Shown: positions 44,950 to 59,017, counted from the first letter of the stretch. The stretch: 64,000 bases of DNA from Leptodactylus fallax (GCA_947044405.1 CAMRHE010000354.1:1485001-1549000); one strand, 5' to 3'. Translations and numbers: made by a program. Notes: generated by a model from the sequence alone, not told the origin.

Positions 44950-46228
44950 CGGGCTGTCCAAGATAAACTTTTTTTTTTTTTTTTTTTATTTGAGGTTGGG
45001 GAAGGTGAAAAAAAATTGTAAACATAGCACTCACTGTCAGGATATCCAGCTGCTGCATCTTTACCATGCCATCCTGGGAAGCTTTTGCAGTTTCAGAGGC
45101 TTCCTGGCTTGGTCCAGTTAGCAGCTGAGGGGGCCTATATAAGACCACACCCTCCTGAAACATGGGTCGACTATTAGTTTGGCTTTCTTTTTTGTGTGTG
45201 TTCCTATATGGCTTATGACCTCTGGTTTGCTCCTTGGATTCCCCTTTTGCATCTGATTCTGCTGTGACATTACCGGCTGGATTTGTGACCCTTGGCTAGT
45301 TATATTGCTTCTGCCTCCTGTCTCTGCTAATTCATTCTCTCCTGGTTGTGACCCTGCTGTATGACTTCTTTTCTGCATCTGTGCCACTTTGTTAGTTTAC
45401 TGAACTTTGTGTTGGTTTCTGCAGTCCGTTTATTATTAGTACATTTATCTGTTTGGCGACAATTCAGATCCGCAGATCCAGCAAAGTCCATCTCTTCTTG
45501 CAGTAAGCTCTGGTGAAGGCGTCTGGGGGTCTGTCTTGGCTCGCAGAGGTGTGCTAGTTGCAGATAGCTGTCTCTACTGCTCAGTTATCAGCCAATTTGT
45601 TGCTGTTGCTTTCATGCTTTCATTGTGGCCTTGCATCTGCAATCTAATCATAACAGATTAGTCGGCCCAACTATTGCCCTTTAACATTATGGAAAAAAAT
45701 TCAGACACTCGTGGACCAGCTGCAACAAATAACCCAGCTAGTCCAAGATTTTGCTGAGCGGATTCTACAACTGGAGAAATCTGTCTGTTTTTTTTCTGCT
45801 GTTCCCAGGGAACCTAAGGTAAATCTGGCTGATAGAAAAAATTTTTTTGCTATCTTTCGTGAAAGTTACAAGCTGTATTTTGTCTCCGGCCTTTCTCTTC
45901 TGGTGATGAGCACCAATGTGTGGCCGTTATTTCACTTTTGCAGGGTGACCCTCAGGCCTGGGCCTTTTAATCCCTAAGCTCCAGAATTTTTTTTTTTCTA
46001 TGGACTTTTTTTTTTTTTTTTTTTTTTTGCTGCAATAGGTTTACTCTATGATGAACTTTATCTTACAGCCGTCGCTGAATTAAACCTGATTGTCCTCCAC
46101 CAAGGTCATTGTCCAGTAGAAGATTATTGTTCAGAATTTAGTAGCTGGTCAGTTCACTCTCAATGGAATGATCCTGCTCTTTGCTGCCAGTTTCGTCAGG
46201 GCCTGTCTGATGCTATTAAGGACTCATA

Positions 46229-47840
<1,612 letters not shown>

Positions 47841-48381
47841 TAGGTAAACAACCCGCAAACCTACATCTCCGGATGACACCATGACTCTCGCAATTCATTT
47901 GGAGCAGTGTTTACGTGATCACAAAACAGAACGATCCCATGAATCCACTCCTCTGCCTCCGCCTGAGTTCATTCCTGAGTCACCCCATGAACCTATGCAG
48001 CTAGGATTCACTAGATCAACTCCTGACAGAACATATCGAAGGCAAAAAGGACTTTGCTTCTATTGTGGAGTTTCCAATCACTGGCTAAAGTACTGTCCTA
48101 AACGTCCGGCTTCAGAACGACTTCAGCGCCTAGGTGGTTCATGGGAGAGCTACCTAGGTGACCAGGTATCAGGTTTTTTTTTTTTTTTTTTTTTATTCTT
48201 GTTGGTTCTTCATGGTTATTTATTTATTAACATATCTCATCCACATCTATCGCCAAAACCAGGGGGATATAGGCTACGTTCACATAGAGTAATTTGCAGC
48301 TGATTTTGAGACAGATTCTTCCTCAGATTGGCTCTACATTCTGACCAGATTCCGCCTATCATTGTTTTTTTCAATGGGACT

Positions 48382-48657
48382 TAGGCTAGGTTCACATCTG
48401 CATTCGGGTTTCCGTTCGGGGGGTCCGCTTGGGGACCCCTTGAACGGAAACCTAATCCGCATAAGCGGTTACCTTAGGAAACCTGCGGACCCCAACTATA
48501 ATAGACTATAATGGGCCCGTGAGGTTTACGTCTGAAAAGGGTGAAAAAATGCGGAGAGAAAAGTCCTGCTTGCAGTGCTCTTCTCTCCGCATTTTTCATG
48601 CGGAGAGGGGAACAGAATCCCTGAACGTAATGCAAACGCACATGTGAACCCAGCCTC
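48382..48657. mobile_element. 'TTCACA' palindromic MITE copy
   Basis: Ends TAGGCTAGGTTCACATCTGC and 'catgtgaacccagcct'; inner palindrome of 'ggagagaaaagtcct' and 'gctcttctctccgcat'. Lies inside the 43340-49314 hAT. Confidence 0.65.
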
Positions 48658-49313
48658 AGTGGCAGATGCTTCCTTTTCTAATTCAGGCCCTTGAATAAAG
48701 AAGCATCCTGCTCAGTCATGCCATGGATTCTGCCAAAGAATCCCTTTTGTTTGAGGCTAATCAGTGAGTAAACCTGCGGTATACAGCCAAAGATCTGCTT
48801 TAGCTTTCCACCATGTACAGGACCAGAATTTGTAGAAGAATCTTAGGCAGAAAACTGCCTCAAATTCCTCTTCACTTTCCCTCATGTGAACGACCCCTTA
48901 GATGTGTTATTTATTACTATTTTGCAAGCTGTGAAACATTGCTAAATTATTTTAGTTTTACTTGCACTTTTACAGATGAATGCTTTTTGCACAGTGTTAC
49001 TGCTTTAAGAAGCACATTCATCTTCATACATCTATAGATAGGTGTATCAAAAGATTTTGCACATCCAGTTGTTCCTAGTAAACTAGACAATAAAACTACT
49101 CTGGGTTTTGTGTGGGGAAGATGCAGAATTTAAAGTTCTATTAATAACTTTTTGTTTATATTACATTGAATTTCTTTAATGTAATAAAAAATATAGTTTA
49201 AAATGATTATATTTGTATTCAGTTACTGAATTGTGACGTTGGTACAGTATCTTAGAATTTAGGGCCCCACTTAAAAACTCGCCCAGGGCCCCATTTTGCC
49301 TAAAACCGGCCCT
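48658..49313. other. Right end of the 43340 hAT element, non-coding
   Basis: A/T-rich sequence with no open frame of note, leading to 'cccagggccccattttgcc' and the terminal repeat. Confidence 0.4.
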
Positions 49314-49344
49314 GCCTGCAGTGAATATAGTACGGGAGTAGATA

Positions 49345-50976
49345 CAGTGTCTTGCGAAAGTATTCGGCCCCCTTGAACTTTTTAACCTTTTGCCACATTT
49401 CAGACTTCAAACATAAAGATATAAAATTTTAATTTTTTGGTGAAGAATCAACAACAAGTGGGACACAATTGTGAAGTGGAACAAAATGTATTGGTTATTT
49501 TCAACTTTTGTAAAAAATAAAAAACTGAAAAGTGGGGCATGCAATATTATTCAGCCCCTTTACTTTCAGTGCAGCAAACTCACTCCATAAGTTCAGTGAG
49601 GATCTCTGAATGATCCAATGTTGTCGTAAATGACTGATGATGATAAATATAATCCACCTGTGTGTAATCAAGTCTCCGTATAAATGCACCTGCTCTGTGA
49701 TAGTATCAGGGTTCTGTTTAAAGCGCAGAGAGCATCATGAAGACCAAGGAACACACCAGGCAGGTCCGTGATACTGTTGTGGAGAAGTTTAAAGCCGGAT
49801 TTGGATACAAAAAGATTTCCCAAACTTTAAACATCCCAAGGAGCACTGTGCAAGCGATCATATTGAAATGGAAGGAGTATAAGACCACTGCAAATCTACC
49901 AAGACCCGGCCGTCCCTCTAAACTTTCATCTCAAACAAGGAGAAGACTGATCAGAGATGCAGCCAAGAGGCCCATGATCACTCTGGATGAACTGCAGAGA
50001 TCTACAGCTGAGGTGGGAGAGTCTGTCCATAGGACAACAATCAGTCGTACACTGCACAAATCTGGCCTTTATGGAAGAGTGGCAAGAAGAAAGCCATTTC
50101 TCAAAGATATCCATAAAAAGTCTCGTTTAAAGTTTGCCACAAGCCATCTGGTAGACACACCAAACATGTGGAAGAAGGTGCTCTGGTCAGATGAAACCAA
50201 AATCCAACTTTTTGGCCATAATGCAAAACGATATGTTTGGCATAAAAGCAACACAGCTCATCACCCTGAGCACACCATCCCCACTGTCACACATGATGGT
50301 GGCAGCATCATGGTTTGGGCCTGCTTTTCTTCAGTAGGGACAGGGAAGATGGTTAAAATTGATGGGAAGATGGATGGAGCCAAATACAGGACCATTCTGG
50401 AAGAAAACCTGTTGGAGTCTGCAAAAGACCTGAGACTGGGACGGAGATTTATCTTCCAACAAGACAATGATCCCAAACATAAAGCAAAATCTACAATGGA
50501 ATGGTTCACAAATAAACGTATCCAGGTGTTAGAATGGCCAAGTCAAAGTCCAGACCTGAATCCAATCGAGAATCTGTGGAAAGAGCTGAAAACTGCTGTT
50601 CACAAACACTCTCCATCCAACCTCACTGAGCTCCAGCTGTTTTCCAAGGAAGAATGGGCAAGAATTTCAGTCTCTCGATGTGCAAAACTGATAGAGACAT
50701 ACCCCAAGCGACTTGCATCTGTAATCGCAGCAAAAAGTGGCGCTACAAAGTATTAACTTAAGGGGGCCGAATAATTTGGCACGCCCCACTTTTCAGTATT
50801 TTATTTTTTACAAAAGTTTAAAATATCCCAAAAATTTCGTTCCACTTCACGATTGTGTCCCACTTGTTGTTGATTCTTCACCAAAAAATTAAAATTTTAT
50901 ATCCTTATGTTTGAAGCCTGAAATGTGGCAAAAGGTTGAAAAGTTCAAGGGGACCGAATACTTTCGCAAGGCACTG
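49345..50976 (+). mobile_element. Intact Tc1/mariner element with IR/DR ends
   Basis: 1632 bp flanked by TA. Inverted repeats of about 200 bp, nearly identical; outer ends CAGTGTCTTGCGAAAGTATT (left) and CAGTGCCTTGCGAAAGTATT (right, complement). Inside each arm a second motif like the outer 'ATTCGGCCCCCTT' occurs (about 49548-49561 and 50761-50777): the inverted-repeat/direct-repeat plan of Sleeping Beauty-type elements. It carries an unbroken transposase, and lies 22 bp from the 43340-49314 hAT duplication. Confidence 0.95.
49737..50756 (+). CDS. Tc1 transposase, full length and uninterrupted
   Basis: 339 residues, the usual Tc1 length (Sleeping Beauty has 340). Residues 1-110: two helix-turn-helix motifs (GFGYKKISQTLNIPRSTVQA) separated by a GRPSKL hook (58-63). 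Catalytic DD34E core: D152 in LWSDETK, D243 in [10 protein letters not shown]278 in [11 protein letters not shown]; glycine-rich HDGGSIMVW at 187-194. Ends with the family's typical GATKY. The enzyme cuts and pastes the element at TA sites. No stop, frameshift or lost catalytic residue. Start: first ATG, 394 bp inside the element, as in relatives. Confidence 0.95.
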   Translation: MKTKEHTRQVRDTVVEKFKAGFGYKKISQTLNIPRSTVQAIILKWKEYKTTANLPRPGRPSKLSSQTRRRLIRDAAKRPMITLDELQRSTAEVGESVHRTTISRTLHKSGLYGRVARRKPFLKDIHKKSRLKFATSHLVDTPNMWKKVLWSDETKIQLFGHNAKRYVWHKSNTAHHPEHTIPTVTHDGGSIMVWACFSSVGTGKMVKIDGKMDGAKYRTILEENLLESAKDLRLGRRFIFQQDNDPKHKAKSTMEWFTNKRIQVLEWPSQSPDLNPIENLWKELKTAVHKHSPSNLTELQLFSKEEWARISVSRCAKLIETYPKRLASVIAAKSGATKY

Positions 50977-50978
50977 TA

Positions 50979-51219
50979 ACTGTAATGCTAGGAGTCTGTA
51001 TAGTGGGAATAATTCTCCCCGATATAGTGGTATTATATCAAAACTCTAATTTTTTATTTTATTTTATTTTTTTACAAATCTTTTTTTGTTCCCCTGAGCT
51101 TTTACCCTGGATGTGCCGCACTGCCTTCGGAACTGACTCAATATAATGGTGTTATTGGTATGTTAGCATGTGGGGCCCCGCTTTTAATTTTGCCCACGCT
51201 TTGTCTAAAACCAGCCCTG
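50979..51219. repeat. Right-end fragment of the CAGGGCCGG hAT family
   Basis: 'gtggggccccgcttttaatt', 'ttgcccacgctttgtc' and the terminus CTAAAACCAGCCCTG (51205-51219) match the right end of the 43340-49314 element. No left end found nearby. Confidence 0.6.
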
Positions 51220-51269
51220 TGCACTAGTGTGTTTAATTTTTTTTTTTTGCCTGCACTGGAAGCTTCTAA

Positions 51270-51717
51270 GACTGGGTTCACATCTGTGTTGGAGACTCCG
51301 TTGCAGTGTCCATTGGAGGACTTTTTTGACCGGCAATTTCTGCTAAACAGAAAGCGGACACCCAACGGACACTATTCTAGTCAGTGGAGTCCTTTGGGCT
51401 CTGTTCATGTCCATCATTTAATGAATTCAATTGTGTCCATTTTTCTATTCTCCTGGTCCTTCAATGGACCAGAATAACAGGAAAACGAAGGCAGGTGTGA
51501 ACCAAACATCAAATGCATGTAATCTACTCTCTGTATTACAGCTGTAAGACTAAGTTCACATCTGCGCCGGGTCTCTGTTGTTCGGGTCTTCTGGGGGAAC
51601 CCAAACAATGGCGAGCCAGATCGCTAAAACAGTCACCTGTGGTCCACAGGGTGTCCGCTGATTTCTGGCAGTTTCTGCGGCGGAGTCTCCAACGCGCAGA
51701 TGTGAACTTAACCTAAG
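51270..51717. mobile_element. Two 'TTCACA' palindromic elements
   Basis: 51270-51508 from 'gactgggttcacatctgtg' to 'gcaggtgtgaaccaaa'; 51546-51717 from 'taagactaagttcacatc' to 'gcagatgtgaacttaacctaa'. Both have the 'gttggagactccg' motif in their arms. Confidence 0.6.
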
Positions 51718-52294
51718 TCCTCTTATAATGATTTATGTAGGGGTCGACAACCTACAGCACACTGAGTACCTCATGGGTTGCCTACACTTGGCCTAGAGAA
51801 TTATGCAGAATATTCAGAAGAGTCAGGGCTGATGTCTGCAGACAGAGGTGCACCACCATATATATCCACTGGATGACACTACTGGAAGATGAAAATGTCA
51901 GCATTCATGTGCTACCCTGGTAGAGTACAAGTGCTCAGGGGATGACATGGAAAAACACTCCTAGCAAAATAATTTACAGATGGTCGGTCTCCCGGAGCAG
52001 GTCAAGGCGACCGAGGTATTAGTCTTATCAGAAACTCAGAGATCTGCAAACAAGCTGACCACACAAACCAAAGCAAGTCATAATGAAACTGCTGGATGTT
52101 AATGCAGGGGCGGATGTCAACATCACAGCAAGTATAGGGGCTACGTCTGTCCATTAGGAGCTTCTGGAAACCACTGATCTGTGTGGGCTCCGGGTTTTGG
52201 ACTCCCACAGATCACATACAAAAATCTCATGAAAAAGTGATTTGGGGCCAAAAAAACCTCCTTAATAGTACATGTTATGGGTGCCCCTGGATTT
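51718..52294. other. Intergenic, part of a dispersed repeat
   Basis: 52150-52260 shares 'cccacagatca' and 'gtgatttggggcc' with 28055-28205. 51740-51790 ('ggggtcgacaacctacagcacactg') hints at a hAT terminus without partner. Confidence 0.35.
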
Positions 52295-52810
52295 ACCTGA
52301 CATCACAAGTGAGTTTCAGGAAGGTAAGCTTCTGTGACATCACAGTTGGCTTTCATCAGATGAGCTACTATGACAACACAATTTTTAGAAAGTTAAGCTA
52401 TCTACCGGGAATCCATTTGTGATGTCACAGTATCTTACCTGACTAAAATCCATTTGTGATGTCACAGTAGCATACATGTCTGAAACCCATCGTTGATGTC
52501 ACAGTAGCTTACATGACAGAAACACAGTTGTGATGTCACAGCAGTTTACCTGTTTTTGATGTCACAGAAGCTTACATGTCTAATCTTTACTTGTGATGTC
52601 ACAGTAGTTACCCTGACTGAACGCCACTGTGATGTCACAACATTTTACCTTCCTGAAACTGACTGAAACCAAATGTGATGTCATAGTAGTTCCCCTGACT
52701 GAAATCTACTGTGATTTCACAGTATGTTATGTCACAGAAGTATAGTTGTGATGTCACAGGATCTTACCTGACTGAAATTGACTGTGATGTCACAGCAGCA
52801 TACTTTCCTC
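52295..52810. repeat. Degenerate ~43-bp array carrying TGTGATGTCACAG
   Basis: At least twelve occurrences of TGTGATGTCACAG or close variants, spaced about 35-50 bp, separated by 'cttacctgactgaaatccat'-like linkers. The first two copies are reversed. Another copy stands alone near 53270. Confidence 0.85.
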
Positions 52811-52951
52811 TGTGAGCGCAATCCGCTCTAAGTATCGCCGTATTGAAGTCCAAATTCATAAAGTTGATGTATGAGCTAACTCAGAGAGAGAGATACACAC
52901 ATATGCACAGCTGTTGTGTATATAGTGGGTTCTGCTTTAATGGAGGGAAAA

Positions 52952-52955
52952 AGAT

Positions 52956-52984
<29 letters not shown>
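52952..52984. repeat. (TA)n microsatellite
   Basis: About 33 bp of alternating TA followed by 'cagtgtaga'. Similar runs: 53612-53640 (joined to a CA run to 53660), 58840-58865 and 63824-63866. Confidence 0.9.
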
Positions 52985-52986
<2 letters not shown>

Positions 52987-53612
52987 TGTAGACAAAGAAT
53001 AGGTCGGGTTACTGTAATTAGCATAACATGATTGGTGGCAAAGTTGTAAAATAGTTCTGGCACATGGCTATTGGATAAGAGACAAAAGAGAGGCTCATCC
53101 CCTTAAGCCATGTGGTGGGGGGGATGAGCTCTCAGGACAAAGAGGAATTTAAAATGGCTACAGGCATGGTCCACATGGCCCTGAAATCTAAAATGGAGGA
53201 TACAATAGCTGAGTCATCCTCCACACCTCCAACCCACTTGTGTTGTCACAGTAATTTGACTTAAACCCATTTGTGATGTCATAGAAGATTACCTGATAAA
53301 AATACATTAACCTTGAAGGTCTGTTCACATGGCAGTGATCTTCTCACTATTTTACATCAGTATTTGTAAGCCAAAAGCAGGAGTGGGTCAAAAACTTAGA
53401 TGTACAGATATTTCCATTATACTTTCTCTCTGCAGCTTCCATTTCTAGTTTTGGCATAATAATGCTGATGCAAAACACCTAGCAGAATAGTGCAGTGTGA
53501 ACATACCCGTAAGGCAGGTTTCACACACAGCATTGTGACACATCTTCCATGACGTGTTTGCAAATTCTTTTAGGACAAATAGGACAAAAACGCTACAGCC
53601 AGATGTTATTGC

Positions 53613-53661
<49 letters not shown>

Positions 53662-53879
53662 TAATTTAATTTTATTAGAATTTGTGAAAATTCTAATTAA
53701 AAAAAATGACAAAAACTGTTGCAAAACCATAATATCAGGTTGAATGTGTTGCTGGACAAATGTCCTGTTGAATTTACTTTGTGGGACAACTCTTTAGGCT
53801 GAGGCCCCACATTGCAGAAAAGCTGCTTTTTTTTCTTGCAGATTTTGCTGTGGTTTTTTTTAAGCCAAAGTCATGGGTG
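52985..53879. other. Intergenic with a (TA)n(CA)n microsatellite
   Basis: 53612-53660 is TA then CA repeat. 53795-53870 is a left half of the GGCCCCAC palindromic family ('aggctgaggccccacattgc', 'agctgctttttt'). Otherwise nothing. Confidence 0.5.
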
Positions 53880-54440
53880 TTCTACTATGTTATAATAGTA
53901 TAACATAGTATAACACCCCCTTAGTGACCTTTACAATTATATATATAATTAGATAAAATAATATATATAGTTTCACCCCTTATCCCTCTTACATAGAATA
54001 ACACCCCCTTACATAGTATAATGTCTCCTTAGTATCCGTTACATAGTATAACACCCTCTTAGTGACCTTTACAATTATAATTTCCCCCTTCATGTCTCTT
54101 GCATAGTATACCACCCCCTTAATGACTCTTACATAGTATACCACCCCCTTAGTGACCTATACCCCATTCATGCCCCTTACATAGTATAACACCCCCTTAG
54201 TGACCCTTACATAGTATAATGTCTCCTTAGTATCCCTTACATAGTATAACACTGCCTTAGTGACCTTTACACATTATAATGCCCATTGCATAGTATAACA
54301 CCTCCTTAGTGACCCTTACACAGTATAATGCCTCCTTAGTATCCTTCACATAGTATAGCACCACCTTAGTGGCCCTCACACAGTATAACACCTCATTAAT
54401 GGCCCCCACATAGTACAATGCCCCTTAGAGGCCCTCATAC
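53880..54440. repeat. ~31-bp degenerate array (ACATAGTATAACACC)
   Basis: About 18 copies of 'ttacatagtataacaccccc' plus 'ttagtgaccc', with interleaved variants ('aatgtctccttagtatccc'). Loosely alternating unit types. Confidence 0.85.
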
Positions 54441-56312
54441 AAATCTGTGCCATAAAAATAAAAAAATTATACTTAGCCCCATTGCCATGGACCAGTCTGC
54501 AGGTCTCCTCTGTCGTGTCCCGTTTCCGGCTTGGTGCAGCAGGTGCGACTGTGTCATCATATCATACCTGCCTGTGCCAATTCACACACAGCCTTGGTCT
54601 CAGGGTGAATGGTGGAGCAGGGAGTGGACCTCAGCATGCACTTGGGGCAGATTTATTAAGACTGGTGATTCGTTTGTCAGTCTTAATAAAGGCCCTAACA
54701 GAAACAAGGTGCACTTGATTTATCAAGAGGCTGGTGAGCAAGGCGCAACATCTATGCCAGAGAACTGGTGTACATGCTTTGATGAATTCCCCCCATAGAG
54801 TTTAAAGGGGGACATGCATGTTAAATTGATGGAAGTCCTTACTGCCTGTAGGTAAGCAAGAAGAGAAGGCATCAGGAGAGGAATAACAGGTGACTGTAGT
54901 GTCAGACTACAACTAGGATTGTTTGTAGTCTGTTACCATGGAGACATAAAAGTCTGCATAGGATCTGTATGCACAAAATGATAGTTGCACATTGCCTTTA
55001 ACCCTTTATTTGGGATGGGATTGATTAATGGGGTTTGTGTGCTGACGAATGAGGACTTTTATGTGGTCATGAGCATCATGAGTAACTTCAGAGAAACAAG
55101 AAGCGTGACATGAGTAAGGTATGACTCTTTTTCTTGAGAAACATCTTCTGACGGTCAGCATAAAATAAAATGTGTACAATCCCAATTTCACATGTGTATA
55201 CATCTGGTCATTGATACTTTCCAGTACAACACTGTAGAAACCCAAGACCCCATCAACGACTAGAAAGAGCGAGTTTAGTACCCCTTCATATTTGTGTATC
55301 TGTAGGTGATGCTGAATGCCATAATACCCTATTAACCTCAGTTTTCCAGGAATACAATACTGATGGACTCGGGATGGGCCAATAACAGATTAGAGGGTAA
55401 CCCCCAGCTGCTCATCTGTTTGAAGGAGCTGTGGTACATGGGCAAGAGCTGCGTCTTCATTTTTTTAGGTGGTATAAAACCGGAGATACATTTGAAGTGA
55501 CCATGCCCCCCTTTGGTAAATGCTTCAGCTCTATGTACTACATTGGGTACAGGCGTACAGACAGAGTCTCCCTGGTAATGCTTAGTTACGGCATTGCTAA
55601 TAGGAACTTTACAGCCTATTTTCTATTAAAAGGAAGTTAGATAGGTTAATAAAGTATATTTACAAAAGTGTTCACCCACACAATACCAAAAAAATAAAAT
55701 AAAATGGGAGTTGCACTTTAAATGAATGGAGCAACAGCACACATTTCTGAACTAACGCCCCATTCAGACTGGGATACAACACGTTCCAATTCTGTTGAAC
55801 AGTGGGACTCCCACAGATCAGCAAGTTATCGTGTAAATAGGGAGTAACTTCTAGTCATGGGACAAACACTTTCACAGATGAGCATCTGAACAGTAGTGTC
55901 ATGCCCTGTAGCTTATCAGATCATCTACTGACTCAGATTGCATAGATTTTTGGTCTCTTCGGTTCAGCTGAATATGTGAAGATATGTGCACGTAAACATA
56001 GGCACAACTCTCATGTATGACCACACCTTAAACATTTATTTGGAGGAGGTTTGTGCGTTTCAGTCTCGGTTTGGTTTGGACTGAATATTTATTTATTTAT
56101 TTTTTTTACAAAATGTTGCACCTTAAAGGGTCCCTCCAAACAAAACCTAAAAATTCAATCTTTTTTTTCAGCTAGAGGTAAAAAGAAGCATCATGACCTA
56201 TCTGCATCAAAAACCACTAGTGTTTTTTTTTTTTAAGTAGATTTTCCAGACCCATCCCCCTAGAGTCCAGTGTGTTGATTTAAAGGGGAATAGACTGTTA
56301 AAAGAAAATATT
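54441..56312. other. Intergenic, scattered repeat pieces
   Basis: 54645-54790 ('ggggcagatttattaag', 'cttaataaa') resembles 62770-62960, a further dispersed family. The remainder, including the frames at 54418-54798 and 55431-55640, shows no recognisable coding or repeat ends. Confidence 0.35.
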
Positions 56313-57899
56313 TTTGCAAATATAAGTAATTAAGAATTTTGCAGAATTTTAAAGATTTCCTCTAACCTTAGTGGTGACGTCTGTTGTCTTTATTGGTTGT
56401 CAGTGGATATGAATGCAGGAACGTTCTATGGTCTGGGACTTGTCAGAAACCCAGCCATGATGTCCTTATTGTGTCCGGGTTATCTTCTCATACATGTAGT
56501 GTCCCTCCTGATAACCAGCCATGATGTCCTTATTGTGTCCGGGTTATCTTCTCATACATGTAGTGTCCTCCTGATAACCAGCCATGATGTCCTTATTGTG
56601 TCCGGGTTATCTTCTCATACATGTAGTGTCCTCCTGATAACCAGCCATGATCTCCTTATTGTGGTCAGGTTATCTTCTCATACATGTAGTGTCCCTCCTG
56701 ATAACCAGCCATGATGTCCTTATTGTGACCAGGTTATCTTCTCATACATGTAGTGTCCCTCCTGATAACCAGCCATGATGTCCTTATTGTGGTCGGGTTA
56801 TCTTCTCATACATGGAGTGTCCTCCTGATAACCAGCCATGATGTCCTTATTGTGTCCGGGTTATCTTCTCATACATGTAGTGTCCTCCTGATAACCAGCC
56901 ATGATGTCCTTATTGTGGTCGGGTTATCTTCTCATACATGTAGTGTCCTCCTGATAACCAGCCATGATGTCCTTATTGTGGTCAGGTTATCTTCTCATAC
57001 ATGTAGTGTCCCTCCTGGTAACCAGCCATGATGTCCTTATTGTGACCAGGTTATCTTCTCATACATGTAGTGTCCCTCCTGATAACCAGCCATGATGTCC
57101 TTATTGTGGTTGGGTTATCTTCTCATACATGTAGTGTCCCTCCTGATAACCAGCCATGATGTCCTTATTGCGTCCGGGTTATCTTCTCATACATGTAGTG
57201 TCCTCCTGATAACCAGCCATGATGTCCTTATTGTGGTCGGGTTATCTTCTCATACATGTAGTGTCCTCCTGATAACCAGCCATGATCTCCTTATTGTGGT
57301 CGGATTATCTTCTCATACATGTAGTGTCCCTCCTGGTAACCAGCCATGATGTCCTTATTGTGGTCGGGTTATCTTCTCATACATGTAGTGTCCTCCTGAT
57401 AACCAGCCATGATGTCCTTATTGTGTCCGGGTTATCTTCTCATACATGTAGTGTCCCCTCCTGATAACCAGCCATGATGTCCTTATTGTGGTCAGGTTAT
57501 CTTCTCATACATGTAGTGTCCCCTCCTGATAACCAGCCATGATGTCCTTATTGTGGTCAGGTTATCTTCTCATACATGTAGTGTTCCCTCCTGATAACCA
57601 GCCATGATGTCCTTATTGTGGTCGGGTTATCTTCTCATATATGTAGTGTCCTCCTGATAACCAGCCATAATGTCTTTATTGTGGCCGGGTTATCTTCTCA
57701 TACATGGAGTGTCCCTGTCCACAATAAGGACATCATGGCCGGGTTTTTGACAAGTCCTAGACCATAGAAAACTCCTGCATTCATGATCGTATCCATTGGC
57801 AACCAATCAAGACCACTAAAATGGTTAGATGTCACCACTAAGATGGTTAGAGGAAATCTTTAAAATTCTGCAAAACTTTTAATTACTTATATTTGCAAA
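56313..57899. mobile_element. Fold-back element: ~170-bp inverted arms around a 63-bp tandem array
   Basis: Left arm about 56313-56480 begins TTTGCAAATATAAGTAATTA; right arm about 57719-57899 ends with its complement. Shared blocks include GCAGAATTTTAAAGATTTCC, 'ttagtggtgac', 'aatgcagga' and 'tctatggtct'. The space between is filled by a 63-bp minisatellite. No TSD could be fixed and no coding sequence exists. This layout matches fold-back DNA transposons. Confidence 0.75.
56440..57715. repeat. 63-bp minisatellite, about 20 copies
   Basis: Unit: 'ccagccatgatgtccttatt' + 'gtgtccgggttatcttctca' + 'tacatgtagtgtcctcctgataa'-like remainder (62-64 bp). Copies differ at a few positions ('gtccggg', 'gtcaggt', 'gaccagg'), which show short higher-order runs. 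The plus-strand frames over it are artefacts of a stop-poor unit. Confidence 0.95.
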
Positions 57900-59017
57900 C
57901 ATTTTTAATTGTCAAATTACCACCAATTTACACATTTAAATATATTTATGTTGTATAATGGCACAAGTGTACAGTGCTGGCCAGTATTTTCACAATGAAC
58001 CATATGTATTTTTGGTATTTTCTGAATATATATAGTATATGATTTTATTTTTTAAATTCAAGTTTTATTTGTGCATTTCAAAAGTGTGAGATGGGAGATC
58101 TGATGCAGCAGTGGCAAAGCCCCTGGGGATGCTGTAAGATGGCTGCCCAATCTTAAAACTTAACACAGCACAGTGTCTAGTATTGCTGCTCTGCCCCATT
58201 TAATAAAGCTGCATTACCAGACACAGCCCATGGATATGAGTGGTGCTGTTTTTTGAACAAAGAATCCATAGTTCTCTAATGCCCTTTTAATATGGCCAAC
58301 AAGGCTTTGCAGTTGTCACATGTGCAGTGTAAGCATCATACCTACATATATGGTAGAATAGACCTTTGTATATATTTGTCTCCTTTTTGATTATCTTTAC
58401 TTGGTAGATGAGACCCTTGTGATAAGATGATCACAAAGTGACCCCAGTAATCAGCTGAAATCTCTAAAGAACCTGGCAGAAAGTTTTCAATTTGTCTTGA
58501 GCACCACCACTGGTCACCTGAAGTATTACACAGTACCAATTCAATACAATGGGTTTTATATGTGATACAGGACGTCAGTTCCTCCAGTGTCACAGTGTGC
58601 ACTTTGTAACTGCTCTACACTTTTGTCAAGAGATAAGGATCCTTAAGGAACCCCCATTAACTCAGAATTCACTAACAGGGTATATGTGACAATCCCTTTA
58701 AACTTTACTCCACTGTCGATGCAGGCAGCAAAGTCCATCAGTACAGCATTTTCTATAATCCAGTACCTTGATAGTCCCAATCATGCCAGATTATTGGAGA
58801 TCTATTATATATATTTACACTGAATATAAATACACACACACGTATATATAATATATATATATATGTGTGTAATAATGTCAGGAATCGTTCTGATGAACAG
58901 GCCAAGAAATCTGCAGCTGGATACAACACTGGTGTCCGAATAATGTGTCCAAACTTGCCATTCCTTAGCATGAATGGGCTATAACAGCAGACGACCAGTG
59001 TGAGCGCCATTACTGAC
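57900..59017. other. Intergenic, nothing recognised
   Basis: A/T-rich; TA/CA microsatellite patches at 58830-58870. No element termini or coding similarity seen. Confidence 0.35.

Noticed and set aside
56397..57464. Repetitive open frames (HTCSVLLITSHDVLIVSGLS)
   Set aside because: Produced by the 63-bp minisatellite, whose unit is a multiple of three and lacks stops.
56440..57715. CRISPR-like repeat array
   Set aside because: No unique spacers, eukaryotic context, head-to-tail units.
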